DNA of 64,000 bases from Pseudevernia furfuracea (GCA_022315425.1 JAIUPT010000034.1:1025240-1089239), one strand, 5' to 3'. Counted from the first letter of the stretch, positions 35,580-48,069 are shown. Notes: generated by a model not told the origin, from the sequence alone. Program-made: numbers and translations.

Positions 35580-36600
35580 TTAATGGCCACCATAGTCACC
35601 AGCATCGATATCACCAGCATAAGCACGCCCGCAAGCAGAAACCTAGGCATTCTCTGTGGGCCGCTGAGGAAACCTCGACAGTCAGGTCATGCGCTCTGGG
35701 TTGGTAACCCACCACTTAGCACAGATATCAGGAGCATTTTTCCACTGCGGCAATGGCGTCTGTCGAGGGCAATCCTACTCCTTAGCAGGTCTCACTGTTG
35801 TTAGAGCACGGGAAGACACTAAACGCGATCTCTCTATGGCTGTTGAAGACCCCGTGGAGATCGAAAAAGGCGGAGAAAGCTCACTAAAGTCACTATAAGC
35901 GAGCGAGGTGAACATGAAAGCACCGCTTGAAAATAACGCGAAGGGGAGATTCTTCATTATGAGAAGCCTGACGCCAGAAGATCTCGACTCGTCAGTACAG
36001 AATGGGCACTATGTGACACAAGAGCACAATGAGACGGCCCTGAACGAGGCATTTGTGGTATGAAATTATCGTTAAAGAGCTTAGGTATAGACTTCTAACT
36101 TGATCCAGTAGGCGGACGATGTATATCTTGTATTCTCCGTCAATAAGTCCGGAGGGTTCTACGGCTATGCGCGAACGCAAAACCTGATTAAAGGACATTC
36201 TTCACAGTCACGTTCAACAAGACCAACAGAGGACGTTTTGAAGAGGTGTGAATCGAACTTGCCGGAGACATTGTTCACGCCAGGTACCGCACATGCCCCT
36301 GAAGGCGCTGTCTTCATTGATGCGTATCGCGGGACCATCTTCTGAGAAGTAGATATTGCAAGCCAAGACAATTCTAGCTTGAAGCTAAGCCCTGGGAGTG
36401 ATGATGACAAGGGAGGTGGAGAGAGTGCGGATCCTGCAAAAGATAAGGAATGGACATTAGTAGCTCCTTCGAGGTCAAATGAATGTCAACAAATTGTCTT
36501 CCACTCTATCGTACAAGAGGACTAAGAGACCTATGGGAAGCAAACCGAGATGTGAAAGCTGCACGCCTGTAGGCTTTCCGGCGCATTCGCCCGCCTAGCA
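35580..36600 (+). pseudogene. YTH-domain RNA-binding protein relic
   Basis: YTH proteins bind N6-methyladenosine or determinant sequences in RNA. The order is typical of ascomycete YTH genes: an RRM-like start SGHALWVGNPP (about 35683), then the YTH block GRFFIMRSLTPEDLDSSVQN (about 35940), TQEHNETALNEAF, a short intron (GTATGA near 36060 to TAG near 36113), ADDVYLVFSVNKSGGFYGYA, TPGTAHAPEGA, and finally STNCLPLYRTRGLRDLWEAN (about 36489-36545). Frameshifts and stops separate these pieces: the RRM part decays quickly, TGA follows YRGTIF near 36345, and the final block is in another frame and ends at a TAG. The N-terminal part expected for full-length proteins is absent. Confidence 0.8.
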
Positions 36601-37428
36601 ACATTTCTTGGCATTCTGATACTGTGAAAATTATTCAGCCTTGGCCGAAGCTTTTTCTCCTCGCTGATATCAAGCCGAACGCAGCTCGTACGGTTATTAG
36701 CGTCGATGGATACGAAGCTGGGCAGTGGGAGGACTAACCACGTAAGAGACGGAACGGTGAAGGCAATGGAGACAGATACTGTGCAACTGATACTAAGCAA
36801 CTTTGTGAAATTGAAATTTGTCCTTTTTTTTAGGTCACTGTCTCGCCATGCCCAAGCTAAAAATTCAATGAGAATTGTAGAAGTGTGTGGCAGCCGGTGG
36901 CGGTTGGTTCCCAGCCTCCTCCCGGCATTTTAGCCGAGGTTGATATGCCAGCCACTCAATTAGTAGGGCATAGAAGAATAGATGGACAATTCAAACATCC
37001 CACACATCTTTCATACCTGAATTTCAACACCCCCATGGCAACGAGGTGGAAGAGTAGTAAGAGAAGGATCTGGTAAGGCTGAAACCGCTATGAACCTAGT
37101 CCGTTCAGAGTTAGAGTAACTCACTAGCGGCAACATAGCGGATGAGCCCCGCGCCTCTATCAAACTCGTAATTTCCAAGGCACTAACAGCCATCTTCCAT
37201 GCTTTATGAACACAACCACTTCCATTTCTCTTCACACACACTCTCTCCAGAAAGCTGAGTCTCACACATCAAATACAAGTCCAAGAGTTCCCAAAGCTAT
37301 TACACCTAATACTACCCAAGTACAGGCAGACCGCCAGATCCTTACGTCACCCATCGACCGACGCTGACACGTCCCGCTCACCACTTGACCTCCCTTCTCC
37401 TGTAATTGGAGGGCTAGGTCTCTTCATC
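36601..37428. other. upstream region of the aminotransferase gene
   Basis: No gene is recognised. The last 150 bp before 37429 are pyrimidine-rich and probably include the promoter and 5' UTR of the aminotransferase. Confidence 0.4.
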
Positions 37429-38775
37429 ATGAGTGCCTCTGCTCTAGCTAAATTCGGCACCAAACATATAGCCAAAGGTATTGGTCGACTCGCAAGCGAG
37501 GTCATCGAGAGCGGCTCTGGCAGCTATGTCACCATGGTCGGAGGTCGCAAGTACCTCGATTTCACCTGTGGTATCGGAGTCGCCAATTTAGGTCATTGTC
37601 ATCCAGCCGTGACAAAAGCAGCACAAGCACAAGTTGGCAAGCTCGTTCACGGGCAGATCAACATAGCCTTTCAGAAGCCCTACCTCGAATTGGTAAAGTC
37701 ACTTCTACCTCTAATGCCTCATGAGTCGCTGGATACCTTTTTCTTCTGGAGTTCGGGAGCCGAAGCTATCGAGGCGGCGGTCAAATTGGCTCGACATGCA
37801 ACCAAGAAACAAAACATCATCGTCATGCAGGGTTCATATCACGGAAGGACTTTCGGAACCATGGCAATGACGCGCTCTAAGACTGTCTACGGAGAGAACT
37901 ATGCTCCATTGATGCCTGGCGTATTTTCCGTACCGTTCCCATACTGCGCGCAATGCTCAGTTGCCACCCACTCAGATGGGAAGTACGGCTTTGAGAATTG
38001 TTGCATGGACCCCGTGCTTCAGCTTGAGCTTCTCCTCAAGCGTGAGACTGCACCATCTGACACCGCTGCCATCGTGATTGAGCCAGTCCTGGGTGAGGGC
38101 GGTTACGTTCCGCCTCCAGCAGAATATCTCGCCAAGGTTCGGGAAATTTGCGACAAAAACAATATTCTTTTGATAGCAGACGAGGTGCAATCCGGCTTTG
38201 GTAGAACAGGAAAAATGTTCGCGATCGAGCATTGGGGTGTCCGGCCGGATATCTTGGTCATGGCCAAAGGGATTGCAAACGGCTTTCCACTCTCTGGAAT
38301 CGTCTCGAGAAAAGAATTGATGGATATGCAGAAACCTGGATCCATGGGAGGCACTTACGCCGGGAATGCGGTCTCGTGTGCAGCCGGAGTCGCCGTGGCT
38401 AAAGCCTTTCAAGAGGAGAAGATTCTTGAAAATGTCGCTGCTCGGGGAACGGAGCTGAAGGGTATGCTCGACGCAGCGAAGTCCGATCCCAAAACTGGAA
38501 GAATGATTTATGACGTCAGGGGGTTGGGACTGATGTTGGCGCTGGAATGTACGCCGGGACATGGATATGCGTCCAAGATACAGGCGAAATGCATGGAGAA
38601 GGACATGCTGGTGCTCACGACTTCGATCTACGACACGCTGAGATTCATACCACCGCTCAACATCACTAAAGAGGACATGGCGAAGGGATGTCAGATTATC
38701 AAGGAGTCGATCGAGGAGGTAGCTGCGGGAGAAAGACCAGCTGAAACGGGGACCAAAGGTCAAGCTTTGGAATAG
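37429..38775 (+). CDS. class III PLP aminotransferase, 4-aminobutyrate aminotransferase-like
   Basis: Intact single-exon gene of 448 residues. PLP-dependent transfer of an omega-amino group, most like fungal and bacterial GABA aminotransferase (GABA plus 2-oxoglutarate to succinate semialdehyde plus glutamate). Seen in order: DFTCGIGVANLGHCHP; the PLP phosphate-binding SSGAEAIEAA; GSYHGRTFGTMAMT; IEPVLGEGGY; LLIADEVQSGFGRTG with Asp 251 expected to contact the PLP ring nitrogen; VMAKGIANGFP with Lys 280 as the Schiff-base lysine; GGTYAGNAVSCAAG; and RGLGLMLALE. The length and all key residues fit an active enzyme. There is no signal or targeting peptide of note. Substrate specificity (GABA versus other omega-amino acids) is not decided by sequence alone. 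Immediate neighbours are relics, so there is no cluster context. Confidence 0.92.
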   Translation: MSASALAKFGTKHIAKGIGRLASEVIESGSGSYVTMVGGRKYLDFTCGIGVANLGHCHPAVTKAAQAQVGKLVHGQINIAFQKPYLELVKSLLPLMPHESLDTFFFWSSGAEAIEAAVKLARHATKKQNIIVMQGSYHGRTFGTMAMTRSKTVYGENYAPLMPGVFSVPFPYCAQCSVATHSDGKYGFENCCMDPVLQLELLLKRETAPSDTAAIVIEPVLGEGGYVPPPAEYLAKVREICDKNNILLIADEVQSGFGRTGKMFAIEHWGVRPDILVMAKGIANGFPLSGIVSRKELMDMQKPGSMGGTYAGNAVSCAAGVAVAKAFQEEKILENVAARGTELKGMLDAAKSDPKTGRMIYDVRGLGLMLALECTPGHGYASKIQAKCMEKDMLVLTTSIYDTLRFIPPLNITKEDMAKGCQIIKESIEEVAAGERPAETGTKGQALE

Positions 38776-40899
38776 GGGGATGTCCAAGCATAGTGCGTAT
38801 GTGATGCTCAGTGGCCACTACTCACGATCCTCTTTATTGTCTATTTCTATAGCAACCTTGCAATATCAAAATGCTTGCCACCTCAATAGCAGTACATCGG
38901 AAATACGCGTAAAAACAGGTTCAGTACTACTACAGATGTACATTTGTAGCCCAATTTGTCCTGCTCAGGGTCCTAAGCTTTCTCATCAACTTAGGCACCA
39001 CTTTACAACTGGTCATTCAAGGCCTTCAAAAGAATGAAATATCCATACACAATCTAATACTATCGCTTCTCGAGCCCGAATGCCATACTGCGACCAATCT
39101 TATCAATCCTAGAGGGGGCGATGACAACAATCTTTTAATCTTTTTTTTCTGGCTTCTCTTTCATATCTATGACGACAAAATCTAAGTCCCTTAGGGTAAA
39201 CAGGCTAGGCTGCAAATGATCGTATTGACTGCTCCTATGTTGACTTTTACATTCTCAGCGTTGGCAGTATGTGCCATACTTCATTCGTGCCTCTTCCGTC
39301 AAAAATGCAGGTTCTCAAGGCACGGAAAAGTTATCCTCTACCGCGAGGAGTATAACCTAAGCAAAAATCTACAATGCAGGGGTAAAGAAAGAGGATTCGG
39401 AATCGCGCACGTGCTTTTCCAAGAGATCAGAGATAAATAAACGGAAATTGAGGGCACTCGGTTTGCATCCTGACCAGCAACTAACCACTGTAAGAACGCA
39501 TTAGGATCGTTGTTCGCTAATGGATCGTTGTCCCCTGATGTCTTTCGATTAAGTAGTGACATCGGCAGACGTTGAAGTTTGAAGCACCTATAGTGTATAT
39601 GAGTCAGGTTCTAAGCCTCAGGGCGTAAAGAAGAGTAGCTGCGAGGCTTGAAATACGCAGCTTTGTTCAGGCACGTTCGTTTTTATGCACGCTTCTATTG
39701 AACTTCGTGTCGCAAAGCCTTTGAACCCGACCGTCTATCGCTTTACGTCTTTAACCATACCTCTCGTCCCCTACTGACAAGCTAATACCATTGCATTTTC
39801 GCAGTTTTCACGCCTTTCCATTACAAACAGCTCCGCGTTTACCACATTCCCCCTTCGTAGATGACATCGACGCACTCGATGTTGATGCAGAAAGAGTGCG
39901 AATGTCTTTGAAGAGCTCCAGTGGAATCCACTCCTTCACCGTGCGCAGGTAGTATGGACATTCGGAAGGATTGTAGACAAATGAGATCTCGGAGAGAGAG
40001 AAGTAGCCTTCTCAACTTACAGTTTTTTTTTCCTTTTTTCTTTTTTCTCGCGGAGGTGAGCTGGATAGGCATTGGCGGCATTGAGGGCTGGATTATGGCC
40101 CCTATGAAAAGGATTGTCGCTGCTGAGACTGTAGGAGCATGATCATGATCTACGTGGCAGGTTGTGTGCATCGTGTGAGAGACGTTGAAAGCTGAGAGCT
40201 AGATAAAGAGGATTTCAAAAGACACGAGGGCAGTAGGGAAAATGGATATCTGCGGTGAAACCAAGAGTGGTTGTCGTTGCTCATGTGAGAGTCGCGCTAT
40301 AGCTTAGTGGAACCTCTCTCTCGTCGCAGTAGTTGTGTAAAAGCGTAATATCTCCACTAAGGTCAATGAAAGGCACGCGATTGCCCTGAAAGAACAGTCA
40401 ATAATGACAGGAACTGGTATCATGACGAAAGAGACTAGGTGTCGCCAAAACCGCCGCGAATTCTTTGTCTACCAATGACAACAGCATTCTCAGCATATTG
40501 CTACAATGGCGATTATCAAAACCCTTTGATTTCGATGATGACCTTGAGTAGCCCGAAGTCTTCCAATATCAAAATGGGGCTCTGACTGCACACACCATGT
40601 GTTTAGAAGAGTTTGATGTTTATGTTATCGCTAGACAGAAGGCCACCAAGGTTATTCTTGAAATAAACAGCCAACAAAAGCATACACTAACGCCTGTAAG
40701 ATCTCTCGCAGCCTTGACACGTCGAACTCAAAAATGTGAAATAAACAAACAGTAGTGGCCACAACCCTTATCACGCAGTAGTCCACGAATCTTTCCCACA
40801 ACAACACAGCGTTCTTTGCGTCTCACATATCTTCCTCTTCTCTCCCCATTCTTCCATGATCCAAAGCCCACTAGTCATATCGATGCCTGTCGCAATATT
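38776..40899. other. intergenic, nothing recognised
   Basis: Contains pyrimidine tracts (about 39136 and 40022-40050) and unsupported short frames. No conserved domain on either strand. Confidence 0.4.
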
Positions 40900-41136
40900 C
40901 TAGTTTTCCATTTTCTTTATGTCGTCTTCTGGTTGAGGCAGCGATTTAGCGGCCGCACGAAGTTTCTTCGATAGCTTTAGGTCTGTGTCCGGATCGATCT
41001 CATCGGCAATCAATACTCTGATCGTTTCTTTCACATTTCCAAGGCAAGCCTTGGTATATTCCCTGTGCACGTTGCTGAATGGATCCCACATCCTGCTGAT
41101 ATCAACCATTCTATGAATTCGAACGATAAGATTCAC
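40900..41136 (-). pseudogene. C-terminal gene fragment, family unknown
   Basis: A 78-codon minus-strand frame without a convincing start (first Met is internal to continuous sequence), reading NLIVRIHRMVDISRMWDPFS and ending in a Lys/Asp/Glu-rich tail. Composition and continuity look like the true 3' end of a gene whose upstream part (towards 41290) is broken by stops. I do not recognise the family. Confidence 0.35.
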
Positions 41137-41379
41137 GATGCAAGGCTCTGTTCAGCGAGATACAAAGGTCTTTACCAACTTGCCACTTTAGCCCTTTGCA
41201 TAAAGCCGACATACCCTCTACAAGTATCATACCCTTGTAATGATATCGCAGTGTCGAGGAATCGAGACGTTGAGCTGCAATTGACGTAGATGGAGAAGCT
41301 AAGATTTTCTGATGCTAGCTAATGTCCGTTCAAGCTATCTAGACTTTGATGTTTATAATATCATCTTTATATCGATATA

Positions 41380-42290
41380 AGAACAATTCAGCGTCGCGAA
41401 AATTCTTTCAACAGAGAGTGCTCTATCTTCGATTTGACTCCGTCAGCGATAGATATCCCAATTTTCTTATCTGCTGTCGCGAGACCCTCTAGAACACGCC
41501 CCCTTTGCGAGTGACTGGGCTTATCACACATCCGGGTCATGTCGTAGTATTCTATGTACTCGGACCTTGCGATGTGGTATGGCCAGGCCCCGAGAAGAAC
41601 GATGTTGAAGCCAGCGCCGATTCGTTTCCTAAGGCATCTTCAAACATCGGAGATGCTCTCGACGGCTGTCATGCCTTCGAAACATGCGTCGCATTTTTGG
41701 GGGATCGATATTTCCACCTGCACACAACGCAGATGAGGAAATTGCCTGAGCTGAGAGAGTTATTGTTTGAGCTTCAACAAGCTCTTTTTGTCGTAGTCTG
41801 TGGGGTCCGCGAGATCATAAGGGTTAGGATTGGTGTAAAGTCTGATTTTCTGTATATATTTTCTCAAGTCGATTGGTGTTCTCACAGAGTTCCTGAGCAC
41901 GGTCTCCCCCAAAACGTCCCCAAGAGGAGTGGAGCATGTGCGTCGATGACGGTTTCTGAGTCAAAATGCCATCCATGATTGAAAGCTCCACCGCACCATA
42001 ACACTTCACATGCCCCTTTCCCGATGTGAGATACGGGCGCCCATTTATGAAGTAACTCGATACAAGCAGTGTGATCATGATGTCCACATATATTTAAAGA
42101 GTAATTTTTGTGAGGGTCGATGTGAATCTCTCCAACACATGAAAGGACCATGTCCCGTAACTCCCGGAGAAATGCAGCAAAGCCACTTGTGGAATCTGGA
42201 CGAAGCGCCATGATGTCCCTGTTTGGTCTGGAGGTGGCCGATCGCTGGGATCCTCAGTATCGACGAATAGTTGGAGCCGTTGCACTTACC
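41380..42290 (-). pseudogene. decayed gene, family unknown
   Basis: On the minus strand an amino-acid sequence of protein-like composition continues for about 290 codons across frames: FAAFLRELRDMVLSCVGEIH (about 42180-42120), CEVLWCGGAFNHGW, then after a frameshift near 41910 NSVRTPIDLRKYIQKIRLYT, FPHLRCVQVEISIPQKCD, AGFNIVLLGAWPYHIARSEY and so on to about 41390. It is broken by in-frame TAA after LKLKQ and TGA after SISDV, each one transition away from CAA or CGA. I recognise no domain; the style resembles lineage-specific fungal hypothetical proteins. Confidence 0.55.
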
Positions 42291-43322
42291 AAAATGCAGA
42301 GGCTACCAGATTCTCAATTTACAAAAACACTGGCAGCACCCATAAAGTGTCGCCAGGAAAACAGCTATAAGTTGTATAAGAAGAGGGGAAAAGGCTGGAC
42401 CAAGGCCTTGTGCTAGTCTCATAGCTACGACTCTCAGTCAGAACCTTCCCCATAAAGAATAAATATGTAAAGACGGGTCCAGTAATAACCAAAGGGACGT
42501 AAAATCTCCGGGCGAGAGAAAACCCCAACCAACCATTCAGACCGAGGCGCGGCAATGTGCATTAAGGACAAAAAGTTTGAACAGGTGACTAAGAGATCGG
42601 AGGTATTCGATAGGCAGGACAGTGAAGCTTTTACCTCTGACTAAGAAAGATCGGTAGCGCCATCCTCAAGGACCAGATTTAGCAGGTACCGCCTGGAGGA
42701 ATTTGGGAGTCCGCCTCTTTGAAGGCGTCCGGAGTCAAAGCTAAGGATTTTGAGTGCGTAATCCAGAAACGCGAATTACTACTCGCCCAAAATTAAAAAG
42801 GCATGTAACATGTTTGCGAGCGAGCTGGAGAACTTGCTACGATTACCAAGTAGTTGTCGTCAATTGCTTTCGAAAATGTGTTTGTTGATACAACTGTCGG
42901 ATGCACACTGGATGAGGCAAATTGCCTCGCTTATAGAAGTCGAGTTTGCATCTCATATTTGACAGCTTTGAGCGTTTCCAAATAGATCGACGTTATCAAT
43001 CCTTTGCCCGTACCTCTCGCTCTCGTCACCACGTATCCATTCTTTTCCCCCCCATCGTGTCACAAAGTGCAAATCTTTTAACACTTTCTTTAACAGTGAC
43101 GAGACCTACTAATGTACTTTTTTTTATAGGCACTGAGCAGGCTCTGTCAAGTGCGCTGTGAACTCTGCGAGACGATAACAGTCTTATTTATCGCCCGCAC
43201 TTTCTCCGTCCTTTTTCGAAAGGAGAGGGTCTATGTAGATGAATACTAGGCAAGTCAAAAGCTTCGCAGGTGAAGCCTTCGGTAAAATCGACTTTCTTCA
43301 CTGACGGCAACTACTAACGAGA
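42291..43322. other. intergenic, nothing recognised
   Basis: No supported gene; composition becomes AT-rich at the right end where the Tc1-like element begins. Confidence 0.35.
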
Positions 43323-43324
43323 TA

Positions 43325-44112
43325 CAGTGTGCCATAATGACCAACCTATTTTTACTTTTTTTTATATTTTATATTAATCTGCGCTGTCAAATCTAAATTA
43401 TTAAATAGCTAGTATGTATTCGAACAGTCTGATACGATAATTATTACTATATACTAAATTAATAGAGTATAGTTAATCTATTTACCTCTTTCTTTATTTC
43501 TAAAATTTTAAATATAAGACGTTTTAAGAAGAACGTAGAGATATACATCTTTTACTATTTCGTCGATTCGATTAATAATTTTTTATTAATCAATTCTTCT
43601 ATTACTATATATTCTTCTAATCAACTATTATTAAACTATTCTCTATTATTCTTTATATCGTTTCGACTTTTGACTTATATATAGACGATATAAATTAAGA
43701 AGAGCTAGAGTAAATTTATAAAGTAACGTTTTATCTTTATATTATACTTACTTAAATAAGTTAGATTTAAGAGAGTGTTGAATTTATAGTCTTATTTAAT
43801 AATACTATTTTATTATACTATAAAGTCTAAATAGTTTTCGCGATCTATTCTAGAATATATATTCTAATATACGAATTTAAAATACTTTTATCTCTTAGCT
43901 ACGCGTTATTATAAGACTAAATTCATCTCTTAATAGAGATATCTATTATATAGAGCTACTACTATTACTATATATAGCTATACTATTATAAAAGTAAATA
44001 TTATATAGTGTAAGATTATTCGAATATATAATAATTATTTGATAGACTAGATTTAATAGCGCAAAGAAACCAAAAAAAGAGGGGAAAATAGATTGGTCAT
44101 TATGGCACACCG
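43325..44112. mobile_element. AT-rich (RIP-like) Tc1/mariner-type element with 28-bp TIRs
   Basis: The left end 43325-43352 reads C(A)GTGTGCCATAATGACCAA and the right end 44085-44112 is its inverted copy with two transition differences. TA flanks both ends (43323-43324 and 44113-44114), the usual Tc1/mariner target. The 730-bp interior is extremely AT-rich without open frames, unlike the flanking DNA, as expected of a RIP-inactivated or deleted copy. The TIR differences (A/G, C/T) are RIP-type transitions. Confidence 0.8.
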
Positions 44113-44114
44113 TA

Positions 44115-45710
44115 CCGCCAATACCTTTAGGCTCCTTTTACCCTCCTTATTCTCGTACGGCTGAGAAGTCTATCTTCTTCACAGAAGAGGAGTGGCGCAT
44201 TGTTTGGATGTACTTGAAGTTCGTGCAGAATACAAGTTGACATTGAACCTATAATCTAGCCTACATAGGCTGGCTAGCAGTTCATGGAGCCTGATTCAAC
44301 CTGACTGTCTGCGTACAATTCGCTACCCTTAGTTCATCCAGGGTTCCTTCGCACATCGCCGCAATTTATTGCCCTACTGCTGCCAGAAACTGCTCCCGTG
44401 CATATGCGTGCAGAAGACTACCCCTCTTCCAGGGCCGGGAAATATCCACCAACTGAATTGTTCGCCGAGGTACCACGATCGACATCTTTTGGTGGTGGCG
44501 GTGGCTATTTCGGTGCCCAGAGTATGGATCTCTCGATCGCACGACTAAATCTTCCTTTATCTCTATGCGCCAATTTGTCCACTTGGGTTTTTCAATTCAA
44601 GGTCAAATGAGGAACAAGCATGGATTTCCATCTAAAAGCTAGATCTGAGCAATGGTTTGGCTAGAACATAGAGATTCTGTTGTTACTGCTGCTGCTGCTG
44701 CTAAAATTCAAACACAATCATGGATCGTAAGATCATCTCTCTGCATGTAGATCAGCCGCACAAGGTTGCATCATGCGCAATTTGAAGTCCAATCATGAGT
44801 CTAGCTTATGTGCTTATGCAACACTTCAGTGTAAAGAGGCACACAGGCAATATGCAGTCAGCGTGTTAGCGCAGCCAAGAGATCCCAACTTGGTTTGCGT
44901 GTGCATGAAAGTAAGGCGTGTTGTCGATCGTATTCGCGATCTAGAGAGAACATCAATTGTGCAATATTGGGATGATATTTTAGCTATTTCCGGTCCAAAA
45001 TCTAGCATAGTGCTCTCAACAGCCTGAAAGCCAGATGATATTCTACAGAATCAGTGCAAGCTACAGAGAAGGGCTGACTTGGCTGTAGCTGAACAGAAAA
45101 TAGTTCACAATTTTTAGTGCTATCGGTGAATGGAATGCTGTGCGGGTCGGGAACGGATATTCCGTCACATTATGGAACGATAAAACCACGAGAAATGGGC
45201 TAGAGATGCAAGCTTGCTTCATCCTGCCCCCTATTTACATCTGCAGACATTGTGAAATCTCGAGGTTGATTCAATCATCCCGCATTATGCTCCGAATGTT
45301 CCCAATCTTTTTAAAGCCGAAAGACTAGCTATGTCTGCTCAATCATGAAGCCATGCCGCGCGTCCTCTGCGTTCAGCACATTTTGCAAGAGGCAAGGCTA
45401 GTGGATGACCTCTACTTGTAAACCTATCAACGTACCACGCCCTGGAGCTTTGCGGCGCGTACCTTAAAATCAGATACCAACCGAAAGATTCATTGCAGCT
45501 CCAAATCACGCTAAAATTTGAGTTCACCAGAGCTAGTCTACCGCAGTTCTTTGTGAAGCGTGCAAAGACCGATGACAGAGGTTGTTCCTCACAAGCAGCC
45601 TATTAATCTTGGCTTTCTCACACCAAAGCACCCCACCAACGTCAGTACGGGTAATTAGCTGTAAAGTGCACAAATCCTAACGTCTACTCAGGGTACATGG
45701 TCCATGTGAA
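44115..45710. other. intergenic, nothing recognised
   Basis: Unsupported short frames. A (CTG)5 microsatellite lies at about 44686-44700. Confidence 0.4.
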
Positions 45711-47239
45711 TTAAAGCATTCCATATCCTTTCTCCAAGTCATCTCGCGTCGTGGCAAGTTTCGTCGGCGACGTCTGAATCAGCTCCCTAGTAGCGTCACG
45801 GCTCGGTATGGCCATTTCCTCATGAAGCTGCGCATATTCCCCTTTAGGGAGAGTCTCTTGGCTATATAGCTCATGGTCATTGTCGTTCTCCGTTTTAGAA
45901 ACGACCGAAGCAAAAGTGTGTTTAAAACTGGGTAGCCTGAGTTTCTCGGCTCGGACTTTGTCTGAAGGTGTGGCAGACGCTGATTTATTATCGGAATCCT
46001 TCGTGGGCTTGGACCTGAGTGCAAGAGCGCTGTGCACCTTTGGACCGAAGTGTTGGAAGAATCTGGGTATGACTGGGAGGCAACTGATGACGATTCCGGT
46101 GGAGAGCTCAGCGTAAGTCCACATGCCCATTTGGACCATATGGTAGCTTATGTCAGGCGACTGAACGATCTTCCAGGTATAGTACGTCCGTAAGATTGAT
46201 GTAATGCAAGCGCTGAGGCGAAGTATTAGCGAAACTTAACAAGTGAATGTAGTAGGTCGTTGGTTAGGACCTAGGGACTTTGATAGTTCAAGGCAAATGT
46301 CTGTGAGGAATATGACTTACAAAAACCCGGTCGCAAAGATTGTCGTCATGAGTATCTTCTTCTTCAGCGGCAAACGTAGTCTCCAGACGCAAGGCATAGG
46401 AAGTATTAGGATTGCAAAATCAGAGATGACGTTGAACATTCCAGTGGCCTGGAAAGTGGCATTGACGCTGAAACAATGGCCAGTCGTCATCAGTGGGTTC
46501 CAAATCTTCTTGCGTGGAGTACATATAGCGATCTCAAATACGGTCTCCGTGAGATAGAATATCAAATTGCTCCAGATGCAGAGGTGGACCCCAACATAGA
46601 TGAACATGTTGCCTTTGCGGGTGGGTGCGAAGATCCGAAGGTACTGGAGCAAGATGGAGAGCTTGATGAAGAAGACAACAAAGCCGTAGACAATGGCTGA
46701 GATATTGATCCACTGATCTTGCCGTCAGTTCAGATTCTACACTCTTGGCCTCTTTTTTGATCAATCTTACGTAGAGCATGTTGAAGAAAGTTTGGAGCTG
46801 AACATTCCACATGTGGGTTCCTCCGCCATACCGAGTCACGATTCCGGATGGGATAGTTTCCCCAATCTGAAGAAGCTGCTGAAGTCAGTACAGGATCAGT
46901 GTAATTTGACGGGCGAAATTACCCATGCTAGAACGATGACATCTGAACGATATCAGTGATTTAGAGACTGAATGCTCACGAGACCAAGGAAGGGAACCTA
47001 CAATCCTCCCATGCTAGAGCTCGAAGAATAAACACCTTAGTGTACATGCGCAAGAGTACAGCAACGGTACCGAAGCTAACACACAAAGTTATGGTCAAGG
47101 TGACGAAGACGTCAAGGTTAGGTGGATCGTGGAAATTAGGGATCACTCCTACCGGAGGGCTCATAGCTGGTCCTTCGAGCAGTGTACGAAGCGCCGCTTG
47201 AGCCTGCTCCGGGGTCATACCGGTGGTAGAGCTCGCCAT
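45711..47239 (-). CDS. PTH11-like seven-helix membrane protein (fungal rhodopsin-domain family)
   Basis: Integral plasma-membrane protein of the large ascomycete rhodopsin-domain/SAT4 group related to the PTH11 receptor; the ligand is unknown. Five exons on the minus strand: 47239-47002, 46942-46923 (20 nt), 46875-46771, 46712-46321, 46212-45711, all in phase, 418 residues. The joins give AWEDYVIVLAW, QTFFNMLYWINISAIVYGF and TGFFACITSILRTYYTW, typical of the family. Hydrophobic helices include VFVTLTITLCVSFGTVAVLL and FNVISDFAILILPMPCVW. Other hallmarks are GGGTHMW, FIKLSILLQYLRIF, NPLMTTGHC and the late helix ELSTGIVISCLPVIPRFF. The cytoplasmic tail (about 120 residues) is charged and Ser/Thr-rich. 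No disabling change is visible. The long cysteine-rich CFEM domain found in some members is absent. Confidence 0.88.
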
Positions 47240-48069
47240 CTTGGCCGGGTACAAGGTAACACGCGAGAGCGACGTCAAATTCAGAATAATGAGGTTGATG
47301 TAAATGACCAGGTCACAGTCAGTCACAAGAGACGTTGATTGAATATCTGTTTTTCAATCTGAGTAGGAGTTTGTTTATAACATATAATTCTGCGAGTGGC
47401 CGCAGCCTCGCCACCAGTCTTTTCCAGTTGCAAGATGTAACCCATCCTCAATGGTTGGTCCCCATCTTTCGACCGAAAATGCCTTTTAATTGGGCGCATT
47501 GACTCTGCATGAGAGCATGCAACATGTCACACTCGGCTCCAATCAATCCTTGGGTCACGAAGCATGATTGTTGAGAGCGGCGCAATGGGTGGCTCATATA
47601 GCACATAGTTGGCCAATATAACCAAGGGAACACGAAGGGTTGCAAAGATGTACAAGCCTAGGCCGAGACTCGCGAAACATGTACGCGCCCCTGAGACTTC
47701 CACATGCGACTTATGACCGTGCAGATCTTGCCGTCTAGTCGTCATGCGGCTAGGACAATTCATCCATCGCAGCAATGGGGCCAAGAACCAGAAACATGTC
47801 TGACTTAGTTTGTAAGCAGTCGTGAGGCGTAGGTAAACAGTGTAGCAATCTTACCTCGAGCTCCCGACTGCGGGGGCTCTCGGCCTTGATAAATGGACGA
47901 GTGGATTGGACAATTATCATTCTGGTGGGATGCGCTTCCGTGGCGCATGATTTTGGCCCAGCCTTCGGCAAGATATGCCCATGTGATTTCCATTCTAGCA
48001 GGATTAGGCGTAGGAAAATTGCGAAATTTGCTCACCGTTGTATGTCGCAGTGCATACAACATTCGTAAA
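47240..48069. other. intergenic, possible gene debris
   Basis: A minus-strand frame near 47684-47527 reads hydrophobic GLGLYIFATLRVPLVILANY, which could be a membrane-protein fragment, but it has no start, domain or continuation. Confidence 0.3.

Noticed and set aside
37972..38787. Long minus-strand frame opposite the aminotransferase
   Set aside because: Antisense shadow of a well-supported single-exon gene.
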